DNA of 64,000 nucleotides from Planosporangium sp963837285 (GTDB lineage: Bacteria; Actinomycetota; Actinomycetes; Mycobacteriales; Micromonosporaceae), in assembly GCA_963837285.1 (NCBI GenBank), contig CAWIMS010000002.1:682001-746000 (forward strand). The letters run 5' to 3'. Of this stretch, positions 1 to 9,621 are shown piece after piece. Positions within the stretch are counted from its first letter, which is position 1. Each line of letters starts with the position of its first letter. The notes below the pieces were generated by a model. It worked only from the letters and a program-made list of their open reading frames with translations, had not been told where the DNA came from and searched no databases. Made by a program: the position numbers and the translations under genes.

Positions 1-230
1 GTTGGTGAACCTGCCGCCCGGCTGCCCGTTCACGCCGCGCTGCCCGCTGGCCCAGGACGATCTGCGACGACGGTGGAGCCGGATCTGTTCGTCACCGACG
101 GACCCGGCGCACCTGGCCGCCTGCCACTTCCACGAGCGGCTGGTCGGCGTGGGCGCGGCCGCAGCTGTTCGGCACCATCGTCCGCCGACACCGACGGCTG
201 CTGACCGTCCTGGACTTGGAGGTAGCCGCA
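1..230 (+). pseudogene. Peptide ABC transporter ATPase, C-terminal end (OppD/DppD-like), frameshifted
   Basis: Only the C-terminal tail lies in the window. The peptide PPGCPFTPRCPLA is the cysteine-containing C-terminal motif of the oligopeptide/dipeptide transporter ATPase family (OppD/DppD). A second recognisable piece, AHLAACHFHERLVG, follows in the same reading frame. The stretch between and after these pieces only makes family-like sequence if the frame changes more than once, so the gene is broken as written. The oppF-like gene begins directly downstream, which fits the usual OppD-OppF pair that powers peptide import at the membrane. Whether the breaks are real or assembly errors cannot be settled here. 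Confidence 0.6.
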
Positions 231-1314
<1,084 letters not shown>

Positions 1315-1340
1315 CTGCACGGCCGCCTCTGGCGCCCGCA

Positions 1341-1436
1341 CGATCGGGCACCAGCTTCCGTCGGAAGCCGGTGGCCTCAGCAGCGGGTGGCCGCCGGACC
1401 AGGCCACGGGCTTCCGGGCCAGTTGTGCCGATCTGA
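1341..1436. repeat. Decayed copy of the CTTCCCGGAAG composite palindrome
   Basis: Between the convergent oppF-like and RDD genes. It keeps the layout of the intact copies: a GATCGGGCACC end, a cttccgtcggaag inner palindrome, GTGGCCTCA, a spacer, then aGGCCAcgggCTTCC and GTTGTGCCGATCT. It has many substitutions. The 3' end of the RDD reading frame, including its stop, runs through it. Confidence 0.6.
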
Positions 1437-2274
1437 GGCCGGTCCGGCGGGCCGCTGACCGTCTGGTGGCCAGACCGACTCGGTCGCGGCCCGGGTCGCG
1501 GCCAGCCGCTCGGCCGCACGCCGGTGCCGCTCGGCCAGTACCGCGGCGAGGTAGGCCCAGCCGGGCGTCCCGGGCGGCGGGGGCGGGGTGGTCCGGGCGG
1601 CGACCTCGACTGCGAGCGCGTAGCCCGAGACGGGTCCGCGCCGGCTCGCTCAACTGCCGGTTGCGGGCCAGGAAGTGGCGGACCGCGAGGGCCAGTTCGT
1701 CGTCGAGGCCGGTCAGGTCGAGCAGCATCGCCCAGCGGGCCAGCGGCGGTGGCATCGCGGGTACCCAGCCCCACGCGGCGGGTGTCCGTTCGTGTACGAC
1801 GATCGTGCCGGCGGCCAGATCACCGAGGCGCTTGCCGCGTGGGTTGGCGAGCATGGTGGCCAGGCTGACGATCCAGGTCAGCACCGGAAAGACCAGCCCC
1901 GGCCACTCCACGGCGACCCCGACCAGGCTGCGGGTCAGCGCGTGCCGGAACCGGATCGGCCCGCCGTCGTCGCGTACCACCCGCAGGCCCAGCGCGAGCT
2001 TGCCGATCGTCCGGCCGCCCGCGAGCGTCTCCAGCGCGGTCGGGTAGCCGACGAGTACCACGACCGCCATCACGATGCTGAGCCCCTGCAGCAGCGCCCG
2101 GTCGGCGGCCGGACCGACGGCGCTGACGAATCCCGTCACCACCCCGAGCAGCAGCAGGTACAGGGCCAACTGGAGCAGCATGTCGAGCATCAGCGCGAGC
2201 ACGCGGGACGCGACACCGGCCGTGCGGACGTCCAGTTCGACGCCCTCGCCGCTGACTAACCGACTCACCGCCAC
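1377..2274 (-). CDS. RDD family membrane protein (one frameshift near 1625)
   Basis: The N-terminal two thirds is a clear RDD-type integral membrane protein. It starts MAVSRLVSGEGVELDVRTAG, has hydrophobic segments around residues 23-50, 63-80 and 110-140, the conserved TIGKLALGLRVVRDDGG region, and LGDLAAGTIVVHE. Near base 1625 the frame is lost. Removing one G from a GGG run on the coding strand restores a C-terminal tail (AVEVAARTTPPPPPGTPGW) that stops at 1377-1379. The RDD function is not established biochemically; it may be a transport or envelope component. GTG 2274 is the start. The gene is divergent from the SpoIIM-like gene across a 25-bp palindrome, and its last codons lie in a decayed repeat. 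Confidence 0.75.
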
Positions 2275-2290
2275 AGTGAACCCTCCTCCG

Positions 2291-2344
2291 CATGATCACG
2301 GAAAGTTTATGTAGCGGTGGCTACGTAAACTTTCCGTGATCATG
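2291..2344. repeat. 25-bp near-perfect palindrome in divergent promoter region
   Basis: Arms 2291-2315 and 2320-2344 are complementary with one G-U-type mismatch around a 4-base loop. The palindrome lies between the RDD start (2274) and the SpoIIM-like start (2358). The GGGAGGG ribosome binding site of the latter begins at its right edge, so the hairpin would form in the 5' leader. The inner sequence (GGAAAGTTTACGTAGCC) is unrelated to the CTTCCCGGAAG repeats. Confidence 0.85.
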
Positions 2345-2357
2345 GGAGGGTAGCGCT

Positions 2358-3353
2358 GTGGACCTCGACGCGTACGTCGCCGAGCACGGAGCGGCCTGGC
2401 GCCGGCTCGAACAGCTCGCCCGCCGCCGGCGCCTGAGCGCTGCCGAGGCAGACGAGATGATCGGGCTGTACCAGCGGGCCGCCACGCACCTGTCGGTGAT
2501 CCGGAGCCGGTCACCCGACCCGGCGCTGGTGGCGCGCCTGTCCCGGATCGTGCTCGCCGGCCGGTCGGCCATCACCGGGCCGACCACGTTCTCGTGGCGG
2601 TCGGTGGGGCGGTTCTTCACCGCGCTGTTCCCGCTGGAGGTGTACCGGGCCTGGCGCTGGTGGGTCGCCGTCATGGTCGGTTTCGTCACCGTGTCGGGCG
2701 CGATCATCGGGTACATCGCGACGCACCCCGCGTCGGCGCATGTCTTCCTCAGCGACTCCGATATCGACCAGCTCGTCAACACCGACTTCGCCGGGTACTA
2801 CAGCCAGTACCAGCCGCAGAACTTCGCCTTCCAGGTGTGGACCAACAACGCGTGGCTGTCGGCGCAATGCCTCGCCTCGGGGGTACTGGTCGTGCCGGTG
2901 CTGTACCTGCTCGCCACCAACGCGCTCAACGTCGGCATCACCGGCGGCGTGATGGTCGGCGCCGGCCGGTCCGATGTGTTCTTCGGCCTGATCATGCCGC
3001 ACGGGCTGCTGGAGCTGACCGCGGTCTTCGTGGCGGCCGGGGTCGGCCTGCGCATCGGGTGGGCCTGGATCGCGCCCGGCCCGCTGCGCACCCGCGGCCA
3101 GGCGCTCGCGGAGACCGCCCGCGCCGGGATGCTGGTCGCCCTGGGACTGGTCGGCGTACTCGCGGTCAGCGGCCTGATCGAGGCGTTCGTCACCCCGTCC
3201 GGCCTGCCGACGGTGTTGCGGGTCGGCGTCGGAGTGCTCGCCTGGGTGGCTTTCATCGGGTACGTGGTGGTGCTCGGCCGGCGGGCGGAACAGGCCGGCA
3301 CGGAAACCGATCTCGACCCGGAACTCCGCGACGCCACGGTCCCCACGGTCTGA
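2358..3353 (+). CDS. Stage II sporulation protein M-like membrane protein
   Basis: A 331-residue polytopic protein. A soluble helical N-terminus of about 85 residues (MDLDAYVAEHGAAWRRLEQL, then LYQRAATHLSVIRS) precedes membrane segments around residues 105-125, 180-200, 205-235, 255-275 and 290-310. This arrangement is typical of the SpoIIM/DUF95 family. In Bacillus, SpoIIM works with SpoIID and SpoIIP in engulfment. In actinobacteria the family sits beside MoxR, DUF58 and RDD genes and its role is unproven. The GTG at 2358 is preceded by GGGAGGG. The stop codon TGA (3351-3353) shares its final A with the first base of a composite palindrome. Confidence 0.8.
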   Translation: MDLDAYVAEHGAAWRRLEQLARRRRLSAAEADEMIGLYQRAATHLSVIRSRSPDPALVARLSRIVLAGRSAITGPTTFSWRSVGRFFTALFPLEVYRAWRWWVAVMVGFVTVSGAIIGYIATHPASAHVFLSDSDIDQLVNTDFAGYYSQYQPQNFAFQVWTNNAWLSAQCLASGVLVVPVLYLLATNALNVGITGGVMVGAGRSDVFFGLIMPHGLLELTAVFVAAGVGLRIGWAWIAPGPLRTRGQALAETARAGMLVALGLVGVLAVSGLIEAFVTPSGLPTVLRVGVGVLAWVAFIGYVVVLGRRAEQAGTETDLDPELRDATVPTV

Positions 3354-3426
3354 AGATCGCCACAACTTCCCGGAAGTTGTGGCCAAAGCACCCTGCTGAG
3401 GCAACAACTTCCGGGAAGTTGTGCCA
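3353..3426. repeat. Composite palindrome, copy 1
   Basis: Begins AAGATCGCC on the last base of the preceding stop codon. It then has the inner palindrome ACAACTTCCCGGAAGTTGT, a spacer, and the inverse arm ending GGGAAGTTGTGCC. It lies between convergent genes, where a bidirectional terminator would be expected, but no T-tract follows. Confidence 0.85.
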
Positions 3427-3492
3427 AGCGGGCCAGCGGGCCAGGCCGGGCCAGCGGGTCGGGCGGGCCAGCGGGCCGGGCCGGGCGGGCCA
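3426..3492. repeat. GC-rich GGGCCAGCGGG iterations
   Basis: A 67-bp stretch between convergent genes made almost only of GGGCCAGCGGG and GGCCGGGC units repeated imperfectly about six times. It looks like slippage-generated sequence. No coding or promoter function is visible. Confidence 0.6.
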
Positions 3493-3498
3493 GGGCGC

Positions 3499-4822
3499 TT
3501 ACAGGCGGCCGGTCGCCTTCATCGCCAGGTACGCGTCGGCAACCCGGGACGCGAACAGCTCGATCGGCGCGTCGACCACCTCGACGCCGTGCCGGGTCAG
3601 CGCGGCGCGGGTCCGGTCGCGCTCGGCCAGCCCCCGCTGCACGGCCGCCGAGGCGTACACGTCGCTCGCGGTAACCGGCGCAACGTCCGGAACGTCGTGC
3701 CGAGCATGCTGGTGCGCCGCCGCGATCACGACCTTGTGGCGGGTCGCGAGCCGGCCCAGTACGGGCAGCAGACCCTCCCCGAGCGCCGCCGGTTCCAGCG
3801 CGGTGAACAGGACGACCAGCGCCCGTTTCCGCTCCCGGCGCAGCACCTCGCTCGCGACCAGGCCGAAGTCGGTCTCCACCAGTGCCGGCTCCAGCGGCGC
3901 CAGGGCGGACACCAGCCGGCCCATCAGCGCCTGCTTGCCGGCGCCCTCGACCGAGGCGCGTACCGCGGTGTCGACGGCGAGCAGGTCGACCCGGTCACCG
4001 GCGCGGGTGGCGAGCGTGGCGAGTAGCAGGGCGGCGTCGATCGCGGCGTCCAGCCGGGGCTCGTCGCCGACGCGTACCGCTGAGGTGCGGCCGGTGTCGA
4101 GGACGCACAGCACCCGCCGGTCGCGCTCCGGGCGCCAGTTGCGGACCACCACGTCGGAGCGCCGCGCGCTGGCCCGCCAGTCGATCGAGCGGACGTCGTC
4201 GCCGACCACGTACTCGCGCAGCGCGTCGAACTCGGTGCCCTGCCCGCGACCCCGGGTGACCACGGCACCGTCGAGTACCCGCAGCCGGGCCAGCTTCTCG
4301 GGAAGATATTTCCGGGACGCGAACCGGGGCAGTACCCGCAGCGTCCACGGCGGGGTGCGCGCGGCGTCGACCCGCCCGCGGCTCTGCCGGTACGCGAAGC
4401 TGAATGGCCCATGCGAACGGACCGTGACGCGCACCGCGGGCCGGTCCCCGCGCCTGGTCGGCGTCAGGGTTGTCGCCACGGTCCCGCTGCGGCCGGGATC
4501 GATCACCAGACGGTGCGAGTACGGGCTGGCGCCGGCCGACGGCACCCACGCGTCCCGGATCTCGGCCCGCAGCCGGCGCAGCGAGGCGTTGTGCAACGTC
4601 AGGCGGACCTCGGCGCTCTGGTCGAGCCAGATCACCCGGTCGCCGGCGCGGTCGACCCGGATCGTGCGCAGCGGCGCCGCCACCGCGAGGTCGACGGCGA
4701 CCGCCAGCAGGACGAGGAGGACCAGCGCCGGCGCCGGCCAGCCACGGCACGCCGGCGAGCGGCGCCAGCAGGGTCGCCGCCGCCACGATCGCCACCGCGA
4801 CCGCCACCCGCCCGGTGATCAT
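3499..4822 (-). CDS. DUF58 domain protein (one frameshift near 4738)
   Basis: The soluble part contains the DUF58 core: LREYVVGDDVRSIDWRASAR with the family IDW.ASAR motif at about 4160-4215, followed by a von Willebrand A-like segment (VLCVLDTGRTSAVRVG, then LVVLFTALEP). The N-terminus should be two membrane helices. The ATG at 4822 overlaps the moxR stop (ATGA), but the frame breaks near 4738; removing one G in the GGCC context joins MITGRVAVAV... to ALVLLVLLAVAVDLAV. DUF58 proteins accompany MoxR ATPases and are thought to be chaperone clients or adaptors in envelope biogenesis. If the break is real, GTG 4683 would give a truncated, membrane-less protein. Confidence 0.8.
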
Positions 4823-5791
4823 CGTGGTGTCGGCACCGTGGCGAGCACCGCGTCGAGCACCCCGTCGACGGTCACGCCTTCCATCTCGGCGTCCGGTCGC
4901 AGCCGTACCCGGTGCCGCAGCGTCGGCCGGGCCAGCGCCTTGACGTCGTCGGGGGTGACGTAGTCCCGCCCGGTCAGCCAGGCCCACGCCTTCGACGCGG
5001 CGAGCAGCGCGGTCGCGCCGCGCGGCGAGGCGCCGAGCTCCAGCGAGGGCGACACCCGGGTACCGCGGCAGAGGTCCACGACGTAGCCGAGCACCACGTC
5101 GGCGACCTGTACCCGCTGCACCGCCTCCCGGCCGGCGGCGATGTCGGCCGCCCCGGCCACCGGCTGTCACCCCGGCGGCGCGCAGGTCACGGGGGTCGAA
5201 CCCGTTGTGGTGCGCGCGGAGTACGCCCAGCTCCTCGTCCCGGCTCGGCAGCGGGACGGCGAGCTTGAGCAGGAACCGGTCGAGCTGCGCCTCGGGCAGC
5301 GGGTAGGTCCCCTCGTACTCGATGGGGTTCTGCGTGGCGGCGACGATGAACGGCTCGGGGAGCTTGCGGGCCTCGCCCTCGACCGAGACCTGGCGCTCCT
5401 CCATGACCTCCAGCAGCGACGCCTGGGTCTTCGGCGGGGTCCGGTTGATCTCGTCAGCCAGCAGGAGGTTGGTGAACACCGGCCCTTTCCGGAACTCGAA
5501 CGCCGCCGTACGCGCGTCGAAGATCAGCGAACCGGTCACGTCGCCGGGCATCAGGTCGGGGGTGAACTGGAGCCGCTTGGCGTCCAGGTCGAGGGCTGCC
5601 GCGAGGGTGCGCACGAGCAGCGTCTTCGCCACCCCCGGCACGCCCTCCAGCAGCACGTGGCCCCGGCACAGCAGCGCGATGACCAGCCCGCTGACCACCG
5701 ACTCCTGGCCGACGACCGCCTTGGCCACCTCGGCGCGCAGCCGGCTGAGCGCCGCACGCGGATCGTCGGCTGGTGCCGCGGGTTCCTCCAT
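4819..5791 (-). CDS. MoxR family AAA+ ATPase (one frameshift near 5164)
   Basis: AAA+ chaperone of the MoxR group with Walker A GVPGVAKT, the loop RLQFTPDLMPGDVTG, Walker B LLADEINRTPP, the VMEERQVSVEG segment, sensor 1 IVAATQNPIEYEGTYPLPE and a C-terminal lid (SPSLELGASPRGATAL, then LTGRDYVTPDDVKALARP). One extra G near 5164 breaks the frame between DLRAAGVT and PVAGAADIAAGRE. The ATG at 5791 overlaps the upstream stop and the stop overlaps the DUF58 start, so the genes are translationally coupled. MoxR ATPases remodel or activate partner proteins, usually the neighbouring DUF58/VWA proteins. Confidence 0.88.
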
Positions 5792-7143
5792 CACCTGAGA
5801 TCTCCTCTGATCGAGCGCAACAGCGTGTCCAGGTTGGTCGCGGCCGCGACCAGGGTTTCGTCGTCTTCGGGCGGCGGGGCGTAGAGGATCGACTCCACGT
5901 CCTGTGCCGCCCAGCCGGCCTGCGCCGCGACCGCCGCCACGAGGACCTCGCGTGGTGCGCCGGCCGGCAGGTCGAGCAGCCGGGCGAGCCGCTCGCGCGC
6001 CGCGACCTGCAGTGTGGCCAGCGCCGGCCCACGCGCCCTGGCCCGGGCGTACAACCGCCCCCGCCCGAGCACGGTCTCGGCGGCCGGGACGGTCACCGGC
6101 AGCGGCTCGGGCACCGGCGCGCCGAGCCGCCGGGCCCGCGCGACGGCGAGCAGCAACCCGGCCAACAGCAGCAGGACCAGCGTCGCCCAGGCCGCCGGCG
6201 GGAACGCCGACCACAGCGTCGGCCCGCCGCCACCACCACCGTTGCCGCTGCCGCCGCCACCCGCGCCATCGTTGTCGGGCTCCTGGCCGGCGTCGGGCGT
6301 GCCGGGAATCGGGAAATCCGGATCGGGCGAGCCCGCCGTGCCCAGCGACGGCGGCGCGTTGTCCGGAGCGCCGCCGGGGTTGAGGCCCGGGCGCGGCTCC
6401 AGGTGGTGCAGGTCCAGCCAGACCAACCGTCGGGTACCCGAGACCAGCCCGGCCGCCAGCGTCGCGTTGCCGTGCTCGCCGATCCGGTCGTTGCGGAAGA
6501 TGTCGCTGGCGCCCACCACGGTCAGGGTGGCGGAGTGCCAATTCAGTCCTACCAGTCCGCCTTCGTAGCAGCGGTACAGCTCGCTGGCCTGCTCCGGGTC
6601 GGGCGGGCTGAAGCGTTCCCGCCGTGCCGCCGCCCGCCCGGCGTCCCGCGCGGCCGGGAGTGCGCAGCCGGGCTCGTCGGTCGCCGCCGCCCAGCGCTGG
6701 TCGATCACGGTGATCGGCAGATGCCCCAGGGCCAGCGTCCGATCCGTGGGTGCCACCAGCACGATCCGGGTCCCCTCCGGCATCAGCTTGAGCATCCGCA
6801 GGTAGTACGGGTGGACCAGCGCGGGTGCCGGGATCAGCAGCGTGGCCCCGCCCCGGTACGCGGAGACCAGCGCGTCGGACGTCTTCGCGACGCGTTCGAC
6901 GGTCACCCCGCGCTGCCGGACCAGCTCGGCCAGCCGGGCGCCGCCGATCGGGGCGGCGCTGGCCGGGGACAGGTAGTCGGCGTCGGACTGGTCGGGCTGC
7001 TGTACCGAGTAGGCGACGATCGAGCCGATCACGACCAGTACGACCACCACGAGCGGGATGACCAGGCGCAACCAGCGGCGCCGGCGTTTCGGCGCGGCGG
7101 TCACCAGCGGCGGCGTGGCCGGGCGGGGCAGGGTGGTGGTCAT
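5791..7143 (-). CDS. DUF4350 domain membrane protein
   Basis: A 450-residue protein with one N-terminal helix (residues about 26-47, after a basic KRRRRW patch). An extracytoplasmic domain follows, matching the DUF4350 pattern (a GGARLAELVRQRGVTVERV sensor-like start, then TLLIPAPALVHPYYL). Next come a glycine-rich linker of GGGGS-like runs at about 6220-6260, a second helix (WATLVLLLLAGLLLAVARA) and a cytoplasmic tail. It is coupled by ATGA overlaps on both sides. Such proteins co-occur with DUF4129 and MoxR in actinobacteria and probably form a membrane complex; the biochemical role is unknown. No signal for secretion beyond the anchor. Confidence 0.8.
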   Translation of the reverse strand: MTTTLPRPATPPLVTAAPKRRRRWLRLVIPLVVVVLVVIGSIVAYSVQQPDQSDADYLSPASAAPIGGARLAELVRQRGVTVERVAKTSDALVSAYRGGATLLIPAPALVHPYYLRMLKLMPEGTRIVLVAPTDRTLALGHLPITVIDQRWAAATDEPGCALPAARDAGRAAARRERFSPPDPEQASELYRCYEGGLVGLNWHSATLTVVGASDIFRNDRIGEHGNATLAAGLVSGTRRLVWLDLHHLEPRPGLNPGGAPDNAPPSLGTAGSPDPDFPIPGTPDAGQEPDNDGAGGGGSGNGGGGGGPTLWSAFPPAAWATLVLLLLAGLLLAVARARRLGAPVPEPLPVTVPAAETVLGRGRLYARARARGPALATLQVAARERLARLLDLPAGAPREVLVAAVAAQAGWAAQDVESILYAPPPEDDETLVAAATNLDTLLRSIRGDLR

Positions 7144-7814
7144 CGCGGGCTCCCGATGGCCACCGGGGCACGGACCTGCTGGGCCAGTTCCTGTATCCGG
7201 GCGTCCAGTTCGGCGGTCGCCGGGCGCTGGGCGTACCAGACGTCGGAGAACACGGTGGCCGCCTCGTCCAGCGGCGCGACACCGGCGGCGGCGGACAGCT
7301 CGGTGACCGTCCAACCCGGCCGGTCCTCGATCACGCCGCGCTCGACGAGGTGCCGGACCATCGCCCGCAGCCGTTCCCGGATCGCCTCGGCGTACCGTCC
7401 CTGCGCGGCGAGCCGGTCGGCGAGCGAGGCGAGAGTGTCGGCGGGGACGGTGGGCAGGAGGTCGTCGGCCTGATCCGGCATGCCGCCCTCGTCGACAGGA
7501 GGCTCCTCCGTCACCTCGTGGCGCCACGGCCAGCGCAGCGCCCGCAGCCAGGCCAGTAGGCGCTGGAGGGCGCCGCGCAGGTCGGGCCGGGTCCAGCGCA
7601 GGGTCGGCGCCTTGATTCGCCAGCGGGGCAGCCTCGGCCGCCGCCAGCGCCACCGCGGCCGGCGCAGGCGGGGCAGCCGGCGCGGCACCCAGGCCGGGAA
7701 GAAGTACCAGAGCGTGCCGACGGTCAGGGCCACGATGATCATCACGAGGAGCAGCAGCGGCAACGGGATCACGTCGGAGATCGCCGCAACGAAGGCGGTC
7801 CACCCCCGGCTCAC
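7140..7814 (-). CDS. DUF4129 domain membrane protein
   Basis: A 224-residue protein with one strong helix near residues 16-40 (LPLLLLVMIIVALTVGTLWYF). A very basic, Trp/Arg-rich juxtamembrane stretch follows (RRPRWRWRRPRLPRWR). The C-terminal DUF4129 module has LAAQGRYAEAIRERLRAMV, GVIEDRPGWTVTELSAAAG and VFSDVWYAQRPAT. DUF4129 is often fused to transglutaminase-like domains; here it stands alone. The GTG start at 7814 precedes the MoxR operon (DUF4129, DUF4350, MoxR, DUF58), all overlapping by four bases, so this gene is probably the first in that transcript. Confidence 0.85.
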   Translation of the reverse strand: MSRGWTAFVAAISDVIPLPLLLLVMIIVALTVGTLWYFFPAWVPRRLPRLRRPRWRWRRPRLPRWRIKAPTLRWTRPDLRGALQRLLAWLRALRWPWRHEVTEEPPVDEGGMPDQADDLLPTVPADTLASLADRLAAQGRYAEAIRERLRAMVRHLVERGVIEDRPGWTVTELSAAAGVAPLDEAATVFSDVWYAQRPATAELDARIQELAQQVRAPVAIGSPR

Positions 7815-7842
7815 GGCAGCGCTCCATGATCGGCAGCGTCAT

Positions 7843-7925
7843 GATCGGCAGAGGCCAACTTCCGGCAAGTTGTGGCCTCAGCGGGCACCGGAGAGCACTA
7901 TTTCCGGGAAGTTGTGCCGATCTTG
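7843..7925. repeat. Composite palindrome, copy 2
   Basis: ATCGGCA end, a diverged inner arm (AACTTCCGGCAAGTTGTGG), GGCCTCA, a spacer, then ATTTCCGGGAAGTTGTGCCGATCTTG. Its right end touches the stop codon (7926-7928) of the leftward membrane-protein gene. It separates that gene from the DUF4129 operon. A 12-base direct repeat (CATGATCGGCAG at 7825 and 7840) adjoins its left side. Confidence 0.8.
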
Positions 7926-8735
7926 TCATGGGGCGACCTTCGCGAGGTCCGGGAGCACACCGGCGCGCAGCGCCCGGCCGAGCCAGATGTCCAGGCCCTC
8001 GGTACGCATCCGGGTGTCCAGGTAGAGCACCCCGTCGAGGCAGGCCAGCGCCGGGTACGCCACGGTGTTCACGGCGGCGGCCAGCGCGAAGGCGAGCCAC
8101 TGTAGCCACGACCGGCTGCCGGTGAACGCGTACACCAGCAGCGGCCCGCCGAGCGCGAGCGTGATCCGGATCGGCAGCCAGGCGAGGTACCCGGCGACCC
8201 GGATCCACGACGCCCGCATCCCGGTGCGGGCGGACATGGCGACCGAGCGCAGCAGCGCCGACCCGGGCCCCCGGCGTTCGATCACGGCGGCCGGCGCGGC
8301 GAGCCCGACCAGCCCGTACCCGAAGACCCACGGCACCAGGCCGGCCAGCGTGGACACGAAGACGACCAGGCCGGCGACCGGCGCGATCACGGCGACCGTC
8401 AGGCCACGCGCCGGCCCCCGCCGCCCGCCGAGGAGGTCCGCGCCGGCACCGCTCGCGGCCGGGCCGCCGAGCAGGGTGATCGCCACCGCCTCGGTCGCGA
8501 ACCCGGCCGCCAGCAGCAGCCAGTACTGGCCGAGCCGGTCGGAATGCGGCAGGTAGCCGGGTGCCGTCACGCTGGCGGCCAGGCGCAACGGGTACAGCAG
8601 GATCTGCTCGACGACCGCGATGGCCGCGCCGATCAGCAGCAGCGACCGGGCGTTCTGCCGGAGCAGCCCCACCGCCGAGTCAAGTAACTCGCCCAGGGTG
8701 AGCGGTCGCAGCGGGACAGTTCCCGACGGCTGCAC
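7926..8735 (-). CDS. Polytopic membrane protein, glycerophosphodiesterase-membrane-domain-like
   Basis: A 269-residue hydrophobic protein starting at GTG 8735. The opening RPLTLGELLDSAVGLLRQNARSLLLIGA is typical of the six-helix membrane proteins annotated as glycerophosphoryl diester phosphodiesterase membrane domain or DUF7847-type. About six helices are visible. There is no enzyme domain. The gene is divergent from mtrA, sharing a 193-bp intergenic region that holds a 33-bp perfect palindrome. It probably belongs functionally with the envelope cluster to its left; the exact role is unknown. Confidence 0.7.
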   Translation of the reverse strand: MQPSGTVPLRPLTLGELLDSAVGLLRQNARSLLLIGAAIAVVEQILLYPLRLAASVTAPGYLPHSDRLGQYWLLLAAGFATEAVAITLLGGPAASGAGADLLGGRRGPARGLTVAVIAPVAGLVVFVSTLAGLVPWVFGYGLVGLAAPAAVIERRGPGSALLRSVAMSARTGMRASWIRVAGYLAWLPIRITLALGGPLLVYAFTGSRSWLQWLAFALAAAVNTVAYPALACLDGVLYLDTRMRTEGLDIWLGRALRAGVLPDLAKVAP

Positions 8736-8806
8736 GATGGCTCCTGAGCGACGGTGGAGTGGACGGGGCTCATCCTGGCACGCACACGCACCCATGCGGG
8801 TAACCC

Positions 8807-8875
8807 ATCGCCGATCTTGGAGAAATGTACGTGGTTTGATCTTCAAACCACGTACATTTCTCCAAGATCGGCGAT
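8807..8875. repeat. 33-bp perfect palindrome upstream of mtrA
   Basis: Arms 8807-8839 and 8843-8875 are exact reverse complements around a 3-base loop (TCT). It lies between the start codons of two divergent genes, 53 bp before mtrA. The core ATGTACGTGGTTTGA is not shared with the other palindromes, but the outer part reads CCGATCTTGG, resembling the ends of the CTTCCCGGAAG family. Confidence 0.9.
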
Positions 8876-8928
8876 ACCGGGGAGAGGCCTTCCCACCTTC
8901 TGGCGGGAAGGTGGAATCATTGGGCCGC

Positions 8929-9618
8929 ATGAGGGCCCGTGTACTGGTGGTCGACGATGATCCCGCGCTCGCCGAGATGCTCGGCATCGTGCTCCGAAGC
9001 GAAGGATTCCTGCCTTCCTTCGTCGCCGATGGCGAGCGGGCTCTCACCGCGTTTCGCGAGGCCAGGCCCGACATCGTGCTGCTCGACCTGATGCTGCCCG
9101 GGATGAGCGGGATCGACGTGTGCCGGGCGATCCGCGCCGAGTCCGGGCTGCCGATCGTCATGCTGACGGCCAAGAGCGACACCGTCGACGTGGTGCTCGG
9201 CCTGGAATCCGGCGCCGACGACTACGTCGTCAAGCCGTTCAAGCCGAAGGAACTGGTCGCGCGGATGCGCGCCCGGCTGCGGCGCGGCGAAGACGTCGCC
9301 CCCGAGCTGCTCACCATCGGGCCGCCGGGCAACCAGATCACCATCGACGTGCCGGCGCACACCGTGACCCGGGACGACGACGAGGTCAAGCTGACCCCGC
9401 TGGAGTTCGACCTGCTGGTGGCCCTGGCCCGCAAGCCGCGCCAGGTGTTCACCCGGGAGGTGCTGCTGGAGCAGGTCTGGGGTTACCGGCACGCCGCCGA
9501 CACCAGACTGGTGAACGTGCACGTCCAGCGGTTGCGCGCGAAGATCGAGCCCGACCCCGAGCGGCCCGAGATCATCCTCACCGTGCGCGGCGTGGGCTAC
9601 AAGGCCGGCACGGGCTAG
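8929..9618 (+). CDS. mtrA: Two-component response regulator MtrA
   Basis: OmpR/PhoB-type regulator of 229 residues. The receiver domain (1-118) has acidic residues D9-D11, phospho-acceptor D53 in LLDLMLPG, T80-region MLTAK and the lysine in VVKPF. The C-terminal winged helix contains LTPLEFDLLVALARKPRQVFTRE and RLRAKIEPDPERPEIILTVRGVGYK. It partners MtrB, encoded three bases downstream. In actinobacteria MtrAB links cell-wall growth, division and, in Streptomyces, development and antibiotic production. The ATG at 8929 gives the conserved MRARVLVVDDD N-terminus. The promoter should lie between the 33-bp palindrome and the start. Confidence 0.97.
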   Translation: MRARVLVVDDDPALAEMLGIVLRSEGFLPSFVADGERALTAFREARPDIVLLDLMLPGMSGIDVCRAIRAESGLPIVMLTAKSDTVDVVLGLESGADDYVVKPFKPKELVARMRARLRRGEDVAPELLTIGPPGNQITIDVPAHTVTRDDDEVKLTPLEFDLLVALARKPRQVFTREVLLEQVWGYRHAADTRLVNVHVQRLRAKIEPDPERPEIILTVRGVGYKAGTG

Positions 9619-9621
9619 GCC

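Noticed and set aside
3995..7282. A 1095-codon minus-strand frame spanning DUF4350, MoxR and DUF58
   Set aside because: It switches between the coding frames of three separate genes because of single-base indels, and is not one giant protein.
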